Of a stretch of DNA of 63,908 nt, positions 18,005-26,587 are shown piece by piece. The position numbers were made by a program, and so were the translations under genes. Source of the stretch: CAYNNP01 sp964398215 (GTDB taxonomy: Bacteria > Planctomycetota > Planctomycetia > Pirellulales > Pirellulaceae); NCBI GenBank assembly GCA_964398215.1, contig CAYNNP010000007.1, positions 1 through 63,908 on the forward strand, written 5' to 3'. The notes beneath the pieces were generated by a model that was given only the letters and a program-made list of their open reading frames with translations, was not told the origin of the DNA and made no database searches. Positions within the stretch are counted from its first letter, which is position 1. Every line of letters begins with the position of its first letter.

Positions 18005-19129
18005 CTACCTTCGCGCGAGTCTCTTCTCGATCGCAGCTCGCGGTAACGGCATGATGTCAGCGGCACCGCCTGGGTTGTACAAAAGATCATCGCGGCTTGG
18101 CTTGTTATCGGCGCTGTCGTAGGTCACCAAGTAAGCACCCACCTGCAAGCCAGGACTCTCGTACACCGGTGGCCAGAATTCTTGGCCGCGAATCGCCAAT
18201 GTCTTTGCCAACAATCGTGTTGCTCTGCCTGAGAAGCCGCTCAAGACCATGTCCAAACGACCAAGCGCTTCGCGGTACATGTAAAACACCAACGCGCTGT
18301 CTTTGCCTTCGCCGCCAGCATAGGCCCAAGTCCCATCATCCTTTTCATAATAGAAACCAGGGTTCGGTGCGTCTTCGTTCTTGCTCAAACGCATTCCCGC
18401 GGATGCTCCGTCTGGTTTAGGGTCGATCTTGCGGTAACGCAAGAAAAACGGGCAGGAGCGTGCACTCACGTCGTCCACATCGTCTTCGGTGACGAACGGC
18501 GTGCACCCGAATGCATCCGCAAACATTAGTTCGACAACCGGATTGCTCTTTACACTTCCGATGCAAACAAGTCCCCGGTCGCCTTGAGCCGAAACGAAGC
18601 CTTCAAATACTTCTTGGGCACGCTCGCGCGCATCATCCAAGGACACTTGCCCTGGGCTCCAGACCAAAGTCTGCTGCAATCGGTCGGGCATGGGAGCATC
18701 CAGCTCTCCCCCGTGGTGTTTGGCAGCCCCACCCAGCGTCGAAACGCCGTTCAGCAGTTCGCCGACCAAGACACTATCGCTGGCAACAACGGTCGCGCCT
18801 TCAGGAGAATCGTTCTTTTCGTTCTGACGGACGCCAACAACGATTTCGATGTCACCCCGGCGAGCCAAAAGCTCCCAGAAATTCTCTGCATTGACGCTAA
18901 ACAAGGCCCCTGGCAGCTGATCTGCCGCAGCGTACCCATGATCGATCAAATACCCGCAAAGTTTGGATAATGCATCTAATGGAATGTACTTTGCCTCGTT
19001 CTTCAAAAGCGAGGCGACTTGGTGTCGGTCTAATCCTGTATGCTCAACAATCGACTTGATCGTACCAGGTCTCTTGCGGCGATCGGGCGTATGCCCCAAC
19101 AATTCCGCCAAACGGAAGGCGTATCTCAT
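18005..19129 (-). CDS. Helix-turn-helix protein of unknown function
   Basis: 374 residues, cytoplasmic. The first ~65 residues resemble an XRE/Cro-type HTH (TIKSIVEHTGLDRHQVASLL, then YIPLDALSKLCGYLIDHG). About 75-175 is a domain with VVASDSVLVGELLNG. The rest has strand-rich segments (GLVCIGSVKSNPVVELMFADA; SALVFYMYREALGRLDMVLS) without a family I can name. The C-terminal part may be a ligand-sensing or nucleoside/flavin-type fold, but there is no diagnostic motif. It is alone between convergent repeats and a divergent promoter region, so it may autoregulate or control the large plus-strand gene next to it (inference). Confidence 0.75.
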   Translation of the reverse strand: MRYAFRLAELLGHTPDRRKRPGTIKSIVEHTGLDRHQVASLLKNEAKYIPLDALSKLCGYLIDHGYAAADQLPGALFSVNAENFWELLARRGDIEIVVGVRQNEKNDSPEGATVVASDSVLVGELLNGVSTLGGAAKHHGGELDAPMPDRLQQTLVWSPGQVSLDDARERAQEVFEGFVSAQGDRGLVCIGSVKSNPVVELMFADAFGCTPFVTEDDVDDVSARSCPFFLRYRKIDPKPDGASAGMRLSKNEDAPNPGFYYEKDDGTWAYAGGEGKDSALVFYMYREALGRLDMVLSGFSGRATRLLAKTLAIRGQEFWPPVYESPGLQVGAYLVTYDSADNKPSRDDLLYNPGGAADIMPLPRAAIEKRLARR

Positions 19130-19384
19130 TTTTTCAACTTGAAATGGAGAGAGAAGATAAATTGATCTTGGTGATGGTTTGAAAAGGCGTTTTTTTTGGC
19201 CAAATCAAATTGAGTCCTCGAAGATCATTAGTGAACCACGAATTACTAGGTGCTGAAACACCTATTTACCCCCAACGGCGTAAATAACGACACTTAACCG
19301 CCAATTTAATGGTTTGATGGCTGCGATCCCACCATAGGCTATAATCATATTACTCTTCCTGCTTGGTTCTAGGCCCATTCTGAA

Positions 19385-22300
19385 ATGTCCACCATTGTTC
19401 CTCCCGTCGCCAATCCTCAGCCCACGGCTGCCAAAGACCCAGGCAACCTGATTCAGCTACGGATCGACGAAGCCTGCAAAGCACTCTGGTGGGCCGAACT
19501 AACTCGCGCATGCTTGCGGATTGCCATTGGCTCTTTGGCTGCTGTTCTCGGCTGGGTAATTTTTGATCAGTGGGTGTACTCTCCGAACTCATTCATCCGA
19601 TTTCTCGCGTTATGCACACTTATCGCTTGGATTTGCTGGGAAGCCTATTCACGTGTCCTTCCACTGATCGGTAACTCGGTCAGACCTGAGTACGCAGCCC
19701 GTTCTCTGGAGCGAGACATTCCGGATTCAAAGCAACAGCTGACCAGCTACGTGACGTTAAAGGATGAAAAATCCGAAGGGTTGCGCAGTCGTGTTATTCG
19801 TTCAATTGGTTCCCGAGTCGCAGGACAGTTAAAACAGCATGACGTTTTACCCGCCGAAGCAACTGGTACTTTGAAATGGTGGTTGGCCGCCGCAGGCGCA
19901 CTGGCGCTCGCACTAGGATACGCCGCGCTATCACCCAAGAATTCGCTCGCATCAGCAAGTCGACTGTTTGTCCCCTTGGCTTCGATCGAAGCACCCACAC
20001 GCGTTTCGATCACGAACGTCGAGCCTGGAGACAGCGAAGCGATCGCGGGAAACAAAATCCCTGTCAGTTGCGACATCACTGGAATCTACTCAAGCGATCC
20101 GGTTTCATTGGCATGGGAAAGCGGTGCATCGCTTCGGCAATCCGAACTTTCCCTTGATGACAAGAACCGCTTTGTAGGGGAAATCAGCCTCAGCCACGCG
20201 GCTTCTGGCAAAGTCGCTTACTTCATCAATGCGGGTGACGCAAAGGCTGGTCCGTTTCATCTGCAAGTAAAAAACCTGCCTGTTGTTGCCCTGAAATCCG
20301 TCCGCTACGAACCGCCAGCTTATACCGGCGAAGTCCCTCATAGCTCGGGCAGTGGTTCGATCACGGCAGTCGATGGTACCAAGATCACGGTTCGCGCAAA
20401 AACGAATCGAGCTGTCGAAAAAGCTGTCATCGAATTCAACCCGAAACAAGTCGGTGAATTGGTTCGTGCGACAGCTGGCACACGCAAAATGCGAATTGAG
20501 GAAGACGGCGTAACACTGACAGCGGACTTTTCTGTTCGCAGTGCACTTGGTCGCGCATCGGCAGTGGAATACGAAAGCTACCGCATTCGAGTTTGGGACG
20601 ACACCGAACAAACCAACCCAGAACCGATTGTTTATCCGATTCGCGTCATCGCAGATCTTCCGCCCGAAATCTCAATCGTAACGCCTCGCGAATCGCCCAA
20701 GCGTTTACCGATTGATGCCCAACAGATCATCGAAGTGCATGCGGTGGATCCCGATTTTGGGCTCAAGCAAATTTCGCTGACCATCCGCCAAGGCATCACA
20801 ACGATTGCTGAACCGTCGCTTTGGAGCGATCCCAAAGGCGCCAAAGGAAACCAGGTTGCGGAGTATCGCTTTCGCCCAACTGACTACGGATTGCGTCCGG
20901 GAGACACCGTTCGAATTGTCGCCCGTTGCATCGACAATCGAATCGTGGATAACGATCCATCAATCGAGCCTAACGAGGCGGCTACCGATCCAATCGAGCT
21001 GCGCATCATTGATAGTGCTCCTGTTCCCGAAAAGCCCGATGGTAATGACGGACTTTCGGAGCCTGATAACCGTGCACCGTCAGATGATCTAGGCGACCAA
21101 AAAGACGAGTCCGACCAAAACTCGAATCAATCCGGAAAGGGCCAGCAACAAAGCGGTGGTGGATCAAGCGACAACAGCGGCAACAGCAGCAATCAAAAAG
21201 GCGACTCGTCAGGCGAGAGTGGCGGTTCATCAAACAAACCATCTGAAGGCGGTGAACCAGGCGACAACAAGGAATCGGGATCCAACGGTACGGGCGGAAG
21301 CCAAAACCCAGACCCCAACGCGGCACCGCAGGAAAACACCGACCCAAGCAACAGTGGTGATAATCAAACCGACGACAACACATCACCAAATGGCAATAGC
21401 CAGGCCACCGAAAACCAAAGCCCATCCGGAAAGGGAAACCCAAGCACCGATTCGACCAACCCTAACCAACAGAATCCCACCGATCCGTCAGATAGCCCGC
21501 AGCCTAACCAGCCTCCAGAAGACGGTGGTCCTTCGGGCGACAACCAAACTCCACAGACTTCTGACAATCAAAATACCGATGGCGGAAAAGGGCAGCCGGG
21601 AACAGCAGGAAACGGAGCGGACTCAAAGCCACAAAAACCGGATCACGATGGCGAAGCGTTTGAACAGATGCTTGACCACATCAAGAAAAAACAAAACGAG
21701 CAACAACAAGGTACGGACTCACAGACCAAACCAAACCATCAGAACCAAACTTCGCCTGACAAAACAGACCAACAGAACCCCGGTACCGGAAACGACAGTC
21801 AAACTTCGCCTAACAGCGACAGCAGAAACGAAAAGGGTCCCAACGACGCTGACAATCAAGATGATCCGTCGCAAGGAACCGAGAAACAAGATCCTGGCAA
21901 AACTGAATCAGGCCAAGAGCAAACCGCTGACACGGATGGCAATCGGAATAACGACCCTGGTGGCTCGGATCAAAAAGCCGAACAAAATCAGTCCAAAGAA
22001 AATGCCGGTGGCACGAGCGACGAAGCTGATTCACCCAAAGCCGGCAGTGGCGAACAGGACCAAAAAAATCCGACTCCAGAAGGCTCCGGCCGTGATGACA
22101 CCGACCAACCGAAAAAAGACGCTGGGGCTGGATCCGACTCCACCGATCCTGAAAAACCAAAATCAAGCGATAGCGGAAAATCGGATGACCCGAAAGACGC
22201 TGCCGGTGGTTCGGACGCCACAGACAAACCGCAGAATGATCAAACTGGCTCACCCCAACAACAAGGTGACGAAACTTCGTCGTCGCAGAACCCAAAAGAA

Positions 22301-23419
22301 TCACCGAACGAACAAACTGGCAGCCCCGAAAATCAGCCGGACCAGACTTCTCAAGAGAGCCAGAACAAAACTGGCGACAACAGTACCGGCGGAGATAAAC
22401 CTGACGACGATCCTGCTGGAAACAAAACCGGTGACGACTCTGGCGGGCCGAAAAACGATGGTGCAAACGACAGAAACAAACCACCCAACTCGGATACTAA
22501 CGAAACCGGTAGCCAGAAAACTAAAAACGAATCAGGTGACGACAAAGGCACTGGTGACGACAAAGGCACCGGAGACGANNNNNNNNNNNNNNNNNNNNNN
22601 NNNNNNNNNNNNNNNNNNNNNNNNNNNNNNNNNNNNNNNNNNNNNNNNNNNNNNNNNNNNNNNNNNNNNNNNNNNNNNGACGAAAAAGGTACTGGCGACG
22701 AAAAAGGTACTGGTGATGACAAAGGCACTGGCGAAGACACCAAGAACCAAACGGATAACCGAGGCCCAAGCGATCCAGAGTCAACTGATCGAAATCCCGA
22801 TCCAAATCAGAATCGCCAACCACCCAGCGATGGCAACCAAGCTGGAAAGCCAAACAAAGAAAATAGCCCAGAGTCCAAGGAAGCGAAACCATCACAATCA
22901 GCGCCGCCACAAAATCCTTCAACCGACGCCCCAAGTGGTGCAGGACCGCAGCCCGATCAAATGCAGCGTCCACCGACAAACATGCAGCCCAACGGAAACG
23001 ATGCCGGACAAAACGCTGGCGATTCCAACTCGCCGCCACCGTCCCAGCCAGATTTGGAGTACACCAAAAAGGCGACGGACATGGTACTGGACTACCTGAA
23101 GGAAACCAGAGACAAACCGGACAAGGAACTGCTTGACAAACTGAACTGGTCCGAAGAAGACCTGCGACGCTTCGCTGATCGCTGGGAGAAAGTTCGCGAG
23201 GTTGATCAAACACAGCTGGACAAGCCTAGCCAGAGTGCAGAAGACGCGCTCCGCAGTCTCGGCATGCGTCCTCAAGCAGCTCGTGATGCAATCCAAAACA
23301 GCGACAAAGCTGATTCATTCCGAGGACTTCGCGATTCAGGTAACCGCAAGCCAGCGCCCGCCGCATACCGCGACGTCTTCGAAGCGTTTCGCAGATCAGT
23401 TGGAAAGTCATCGCAGTAG
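19385..23419 (+). CDS. Large membrane-anchored protein with very long hydrophilic repeat region (contains assembly gap)
   Basis: About 1344 codons as assembled, but the true length is unknown because 100 N interrupt it. Transmembrane helices are predicted at about 40-60, 65-85 and 163-182. A beta-rich periplasmic-like domain follows (about 185-545; APTRVSITNVEPGD, VRYEPPAYTGEVP, IRVIADLPPEISIVTPRESP). Residues about 550-1230 are Asp/Asn/Gln/Ser/Gly/Lys/Pro-rich and low complexity, with tandem hexapeptides DKGTGD next to the gap. A conserved helical C-terminus (about 1240-1344; LEYTKKATDMVLDYLKETRD) ends the protein. Proteins of this type occur in planctomycetes near MoxR/DUF58 genes; the function is unknown. 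The frame is the same on both sides of the gap. Confidence 0.8.
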   Translation: MSTIVPPVANPQPTAAKDPGNLIQLRIDEACKALWWAELTRACLRIAIGSLAAVLGWVIFDQWVYSPNSFIRFLALCTLIAWICWEAYSRVLPLIGNSVRPEYAARSLERDIPDSKQQLTSYVTLKDEKSEGLRSRVIRSIGSRVAGQLKQHDVLPAEATGTLKWWLAAAGALALALGYAALSPKNSLASASRLFVPLASIEAPTRVSITNVEPGDSEAIAGNKIPVSCDITGIYSSDPVSLAWESGASLRQSELSLDDKNRFVGEISLSHAASGKVAYFINAGDAKAGPFHLQVKNLPVVALKSVRYEPPAYTGEVPHSSGSGSITAVDGTKITVRAKTNRAVEKAVIEFNPKQVGELVRATAGTRKMRIEEDGVTLTADFSVRSALGRASAVEYESYRIRVWDDTEQTNPEPIVYPIRVIADLPPEISIVTPRESPKRLPIDAQQIIEVHAVDPDFGLKQISLTIRQGITTIAEPSLWSDPKGAKGNQVAEYRFRPTDYGLRPGDTVRIVARCIDNRIVDNDPSIEPNEAATDPIELRIIDSAPVPEKPDGNDGLSEPDNRAPSDDLGDQKDESDQNSNQSGKGQQQSGGGSSDNSGNSSNQKGDSSGESGGSSNKPSEGGEPGDNKESGSNGTGGSQNPDPNAAPQENTDPSNSGDNQTDDNTSPNGNSQATENQSPSGKGNPSTDSTNPNQQNPTDPSDSPQPNQPPEDGGPSGDNQTPQTSDNQNTDGGKGQPGTAGNGADSKPQKPDHDGEAFEQMLDHIKKKQNEQQQGTDSQTKPNHQNQTSPDKTDQQNPGTGNDSQTSPNSDSRNEKGPNDADNQDDPSQGTEKQDPGKTESGQEQTADTDGNRNNDPGGSDQKAEQNQSKENAGGTSDEADSPKAGSGEQDQKNPTPEGSGRDDTDQPKKDAGAGSDSTDPEKPKSSDSGKSDDPKDAAGGSDATDKPQNDQTGSPQQQGDETSSSQNPKESPNEQTGSPENQPDQTSQESQNKTGDNSTGGDKPDDDPAGNKTGDDSGGPKNDGANDRNKPPNSDTNETGSQKTKNESGDDKGTGDDKGTGDXXXXXXXXXXXXXXXXXXXXXXXXXXXXXXXXXXDEKGTGDEKGTGDDKGTGEDTKNQTDNRGPSDPESTDRNPDPNQNRQPPSDGNQAGKPNKENSPESKEAKPSQSAPPQNPSTDAPSGAGPQPDQMQRPPTNMQPNGNDAGQNAGDSNSPPPSQPDLEYTKKATDMVLDYLKETRDKPDKELLDKLNWSEEDLRRFADRWEKVREVDQTQLDKPSQSAEDALRSLGMRPQAARDAIQNSDKADSFRGLRDSGNRKPAPAAYRDVFEAFRRSVGKSSQ
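22579..22678. other. Assembly gap (100 N) inside a tandem repeat
   Basis: Exactly 100 N, a conventional placeholder size. The bases on each side encode in-frame copies of the hexapeptide D-(D/E)-K-G-T-G, in 18-nt units. The assembly therefore broke in a tandem repeat, and its real length is unknown. Confidence 0.97.
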
Positions 23420-23517
23420 CTTTTACAGCTTTGCGAGCGGTCGGAGCTAGCGCAACTACCCTGGCAGATTGTCTTTACCCACGTCCTTAGTCGACTCATG
23501 AAACGGCCGGTACACGC

Positions 23518-23717
23518 AAGCCTGAAAGGCTTCAACAACAAAGCCCAGGGTCGCGCAGCGCACCCTGGATAGGAAAAAAGAATTGACCGAAACCCCAGCG
23601 GGGTTTGACAAATTTTGGAGTTGTGAAACCCTTTCAGGGTTCGTGCGTTCGGAGGTGACAAGAGACCCGGAGTGCGCTGCGCGACCCCGGGCTATGTTGT
23701 TAAACAGCTTCGCTGTT
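23518..23717. repeat. 200-bp cluster of palindromes with 40-bp inverted arms (MITE/REP-like)
   Basis: Between the large membrane protein gene and the cupin gene (399 bp without a gene). Arms at 23531-23570 and 23665-23704 are inverted copies matching at 34 of 40 positions (shared core GGTCGCGCAGCGCA). Further hairpins lie around and between them: AAGCC-TGAAA-GGCTT (23518-23532), AAACCCC-AGC-GGGGTTT (23590-23606), AACCCT-TTC-AGGGTT (23627-23641) and AACAGC-TTC-GCTGTT (23703-23717). There is no ORF inside, so it is a non-autonomous element. Confidence 0.75.
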
Positions 23718-23818
23718 GGTTAACACTGCCATTTAAGGCTTGGTCCGAAAAAGTTGTGGCTAACCGCGGCACAAATGAACCTACGTATTCAACCTGAAAC
23801 AAACCGATCGGGACTTTC

Positions 23819-24202
23819 ATGCACATTGTTCGCGGCAGTCAAATCGAATTCGTCCCCGCTTCGCACGAAGACCCAACCGCCCCAGGCGTCTTGAAACGCG
23901 TTTTGGCGACCCATGCCAATGTGATCAAGGGCCAGATCATGATGGTGAACTGGGCGCTGCTGCCGGTTGGCAAGGCTTTCCAGGCTCACTATCACGAAGA
24001 CATGCAGGAAGTGTTCATCGTACTTAATGGGAAAGTACAGATGACGGTCAACAAAATCGATCACGCTCTGACCAAAGGCGACGCGATCATCATTGACCCA
24101 CGAGAAGTTCACAAGATGGAAAACAAATGCCAGCACGATGTCGAGTACATCGTCTTTGGTGTTTCCACAGGCGAAGACGGCAAAACAGTCAACGTCGAAT
24201 GA
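23819..24202 (+). CDS. Cupin-domain protein
   Basis: 127 residues forming a single small cupin barrel. The two cupin motifs are recognisable, with metal-ligand candidates H57, H59 and E64 (AHYHEDMQEVFIVLNG) and H98 (DPREVHKMEN). It therefore probably binds a divalent metal. Such stand-alone cupins may be isomerases, dioxygenases or sugar-binding proteins; nothing here decides between these. The ATG at 23819 follows the palindrome cluster. No close operon partner: the next gene is 173 nt downstream. Confidence 0.88.
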   Translation: MHIVRGSQIEFVPASHEDPTAPGVLKRVLATHANVIKGQIMMVNWALLPVGKAFQAHYHEDMQEVFIVLNGKVQMTVNKIDHALTKGDAIIIDPREVHKMENKCQHDVEYIVFGVSTGEDGKTVNVE

Positions 24203-24375
24203 CTCGATGAACAACCGTTCGTTGCCAAGCTGCATCTCCAAACGCACCGCCGCCACTCTTCCTCTCTCTGTGCGAGTAATACGCAGGTGCAAGATTTTTG
24301 TTTTTGGCACATTGCCTGACTAAGAGAGCTAGGTTTCGTTGGACAGAACTGTGCCACCAACGATGCGGGAAAGAC

Positions 24376-24696
24376 ATGCTAATTAACGTCCAAGCCTTCG
24401 ACTCAAAGACCCAAGGCCTTGCAAAAAAACAAATCCAGAAAGCCTTTGATTCGGATTTTGGCGAATCGTCCATCAACGAAATTGATGTGAAGGTTTCTAC
24501 AAGCCAACGAGATGACACCAAACTATTTTGCTGCTGCATCAAAATGCTGATGCAAGACGGCGGACTGGTTTCGTGTTCAGCAGCATCTCAAAGCTTGGAG
24601 AAAGCAATCCAAATTGTGTGCGATCGATCAATCCGAATGTTGAACCGTTTTCAAAATCAACCCGAGATCTTTCGTCCTCGCGCGCTGACAGCTTGA
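24376..24696 (+). CDS. HPF/RaiA (ribosome hibernation, sigma-54 modulation) family-like protein
   Basis: 106 residues from the ATG at 24376 (GGGAAAG Shine-Dalgarno). It has the small beta-alpha-beta-beta-beta-alpha layout of RaiA/HPF: MLINVQAF start, VSTSQRDDTKLFCCCIKMLM strands, and a C-terminal helix SLEKAIQIVCDRSIRMLNR that matches the AID-x-A-x-D-x-L-x-RQL helix. Known members bind the 30S decoding region and silence ribosomes in stationary phase. This one is the short form with no C-terminal dimerisation domain, and is divergent (three Cys in a row). A response regulator gene follows, so stress regulation is plausible. Confidence 0.65.
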   Translation: MLINVQAFDSKTQGLAKKQIQKAFDSDFGESSINEIDVKVSTSQRDDTKLFCCCIKMLMQDGGLVSCSAASQSLEKAIQIVCDRSIRMLNRFQNQPEIFRPRALTA

Positions 24697-24781
24697 ACCG
24701 CGCTCGGTAACCCGCTTAAAAAGATCGCTCGAAAATGCGGGCGCAACCTAGACTTCGGTACATGAACACTTGGAGACAATC

Positions 24782-25354
24782 ATGAGTAGTGACGAGCAAT
24801 TTGGGCCAGCCACAATAGACTTGCCTGCGGGCAAACGATGCGGAAAGCGGAAGACTCGAACAGAGCTGATTTATGTCGTAGATGACGAACCTATCATGAC
24901 GCAATTGATCAGTTCGCACCTACGATCGGGCGGATACAGCTGTGTTCAAACATTCAACGATGCAATTAAAACGATTGATGCTCTGCATACAAAACCGCCA
25001 GAGCTATTGATCACTGATTTGCTGATGCCCGAAATGAGCGGGCGAGTTTTGATGCACTTGGTAGAGTCAGATCCAGAACTTGCGTCAATTCCAATGTTGG
25101 TCGCTTCGGTTCAGTCGCGAGACGATCAGATCGAAGAAATCATGGAATTGGGCGCCGTCGGATTTGTTGGCAAACCAGTTGATCGTGAAGCCTTGCTGGA
25201 CCAAGTGGACCACTTGCTGGAGCAGCAACAACGGATGAATGAACTATCCAAGTCAGCGTATTCTGAACTTGAAAGGATTCGCCATGTCAGAGCGCAAAGT
25301 CGACGGATGATTGAGGCGCAGTTGAGAAACGAACTGCGTTGGGACAAGGGCTAG
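24782..25354 (+). CDS. Response regulator, receiver domain with C-terminal helix
   Basis: 190 residues. CheY-like receiver at about 28-148: acidic pocket D34-D35 (YVVDDEP), phospho-acceptor D79 (LLITDLLMPEMSG), S109 (LVASVQ) and K131 (GFVGKPV). All key residues are present. The N-terminal 27 residues are basic and polar. The C-terminal ~45 residues form a long charged helix (LLEQQQRMNELSKSAYSELE) with no DNA-binding or enzymatic domain, so output must be by protein contact. The ATG at 24782 with GGAG 6 nt upstream is preferred to an upstream TTG. It has no adjacent kinase. Confidence 0.9.
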   Translation: MSSDEQFGPATIDLPAGKRCGKRKTRTELIYVVDDEPIMTQLISSHLRSGGYSCVQTFNDAIKTIDALHTKPPELLITDLLMPEMSGRVLMHLVESDPELASIPMLVASVQSRDDQIEEIMELGAVGFVGKPVDREALLDQVDHLLEQQQRMNELSKSAYSELERIRHVRAQSRRMIEAQLRNELRWDKG

Positions 25355-25385
25355 AACCCTGACCAGGGTAAATCACTTGTTCAAA

Positions 25386-25455
25386 GTAGGTTGGGCATTC
25401 TTGCCCGACTGAATGAAAAACGCTCTGAATCGGGTAAGAAAAATGCCCAATCTAC
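25386..25455. repeat. 70-bp imperfect inverted repeat
   Basis: Left arm starts GTAGGTTGGGCATT and continues to TTGCCCGA; the right arm is its inverted copy (TCGGGTAAG ... AATGCCCAATCTAC) with a few changes. The centre is unrelated. It sits just after the response regulator stop in a convergent region. It resembles dispersed extragenic repeats, not a plain terminator, as there is no T tract. Confidence 0.65.
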
Positions 25456-25514
25456 AAGCGACTCAGATTGAAAAAGTGAGCCTCCTGGAATCCTGACCCG
25501 TCGACTTGTAAAGA

Positions 25515-25555
25515 CGCGTTCGGCAGTGGCAGGGCACTCGCCACTGCCGAACGCG
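25515..25555. repeat. 16-bp perfect inverted repeat, possible terminator of the minus-strand gene
   Basis: CGCGTTCGGCAGTGGC (25515-25530) and its exact complement (25540-25555), separated by 9 nt. On the minus strand it is followed by TCTTTACA, only weakly U-rich. It lies 30 nt downstream of the Arg/Gly-rich protein's stop, so it may end that transcript, or it may be another extragenic palindrome. Confidence 0.7.
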
Positions 25556-25585
25556 CAAGAGAACTTTCATTTGCGAAAATAGCGA

Positions 25586-26446
25586 TTACCGATCGTCTTC
25601 GATCATCTCTTCAAGACTATCCAATCGCTCTTGTAGCTCTTCTATTTCGTCGAAAATCTCTTCGAGTGCCTCAGCGACGTCTTCGTGCATCTCATCTTGG
25701 TCGTCATGCTCATGATCACCATCGTGGCGGTGGTCATGATCTGAACCGCGAGAACTTTTGCCACGGCGGTCGTGATCTTTGCCGTGACCACGATGGTCTC
25801 GCCGATCGCGCTGGGAACCACGCCCATGCTCACGATCGCGCCCGCGTTCTGCACCACCTCGCTCTTTTTCGTGACTGCGATTAGGCCCATGACCTTCCCG
25901 TCGTCCGTGCCCTCTCTCTCGCGCCGATTTTTCGCCGCGATCTCGACCGCCCCGCGATGCGCTAGGCTGATCGCCCCGATCAGTCCCGCGGCGTGAGCCA
26001 GTATCTCGACCGCCCCGCGAACGTGCTCCGTTTGGCCGGTCTTGATTTTCGCCTTGGTTTTCAACCATCGCCGTAATGCGTCTAGCAGCATCCTCCATCC
26101 CAGCCGCATTCAGGTGCATGATGGCCAAACGCAGATGTTGGTCTCTACCAAGCTCTCCCTTCTGATCTACCCAGTCTTGTGGATTGGCTTCTCGCCTTCT
26201 CCTCATTGCGTCCATCAACGCGTTACGAAGCTCTCTCAAATCTTCTTGACGCGCGCCTCGATTCACCATATCGCGAAATTCCGCCACCATCTCTTTGATA
26301 GACATGTCACCTACGTCCGCGATTTCCTTATTAGCTGACGCTGACTTTTTGCGATCTGTTTTTTGTTTTTTCGAGTCATCATCACCGAAGGCTGTGCCTG
26401 AAATCAGCATGATCGAAAACGCAAGCAAAAGAAGTTTCTTTGTCAT
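25586..26446 (-). CDS. Secreted Arg/Gly/His/Asp-rich low-complexity protein
   Basis: 286 residues. Signal peptide 1-21 (ends GTAFGD). A helical segment at about 40-130 (MSIKEMVAEFRDMVNRGARQ, LAIMHLNAAGMEDAARRI) precedes a long region (about 135-245) of RGG-, RDRG- and HDH-like repeats (SRGGRDTGSRRGTDRG; SDHDHRHDGDHEHDD). It ends in an acidic coiled coil (about 250-286; ALEEIFDEIEELQERLDSLE). No family recognised. The His/Asp-rich stretch could bind metal ions and the Arg-rich part polyanions. Single gene, convergent with the response regulator; downstream hairpin at 25515-25555. Confidence 0.82.
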   Translation of the reverse strand: MTKKLLLLAFSIMLISGTAFGDDDSKKQKTDRKKSASANKEIADVGDMSIKEMVAEFRDMVNRGARQEDLRELRNALMDAMRRRREANPQDWVDQKGELGRDQHLRLAIMHLNAAGMEDAARRITAMVENQGENQDRPNGARSRGGRDTGSRRGTDRGDQPSASRGGRDRGEKSARERGHGRREGHGPNRSHEKERGGAERGRDREHGRGSQRDRRDHRGHGKDHDRRGKSSRGSDHDHRHDGDHEHDDQDEMHEDVAEALEEIFDEIEELQERLDSLEEMIEDDR

Positions 26447-26587
26447 CGTTTGTTCCCTTTAAGGCCCGGATGTTGAATTGATTGAGGGTCCGCAAGGCAT
26501 TCAAACCAACCGTCCCCCAACGGTGATTGAACCCCTCATCGGCTTTCATGGGTCGGCAAATATCAGATCAAATCGCAATGTGCCTTA

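Noticed and set aside
22541..22730. Tandem 18-nt units around the gap considered as CRISPR or intergenic minisatellite
   Set aside because: They are contiguous, without spacers, and keep the reading frame on both sides, so they are coding repeats.
21156..23099. Long plus-strand open frame inside the large membrane protein gene
   Set aside because: It is a +1/+2 shadow of the low-complexity Asp/Asn/Gln-rich coding region, with a Thr/Lys/Arg/Pro composition expected from frame-shifted repeats and no domain.
24290..24320. Possible sigma-54 promoter (TGGCAC ... TTGC) ahead of the HPF-like gene
   Set aside because: The two boxes are only 1 nt apart here instead of the required about 5 nt.
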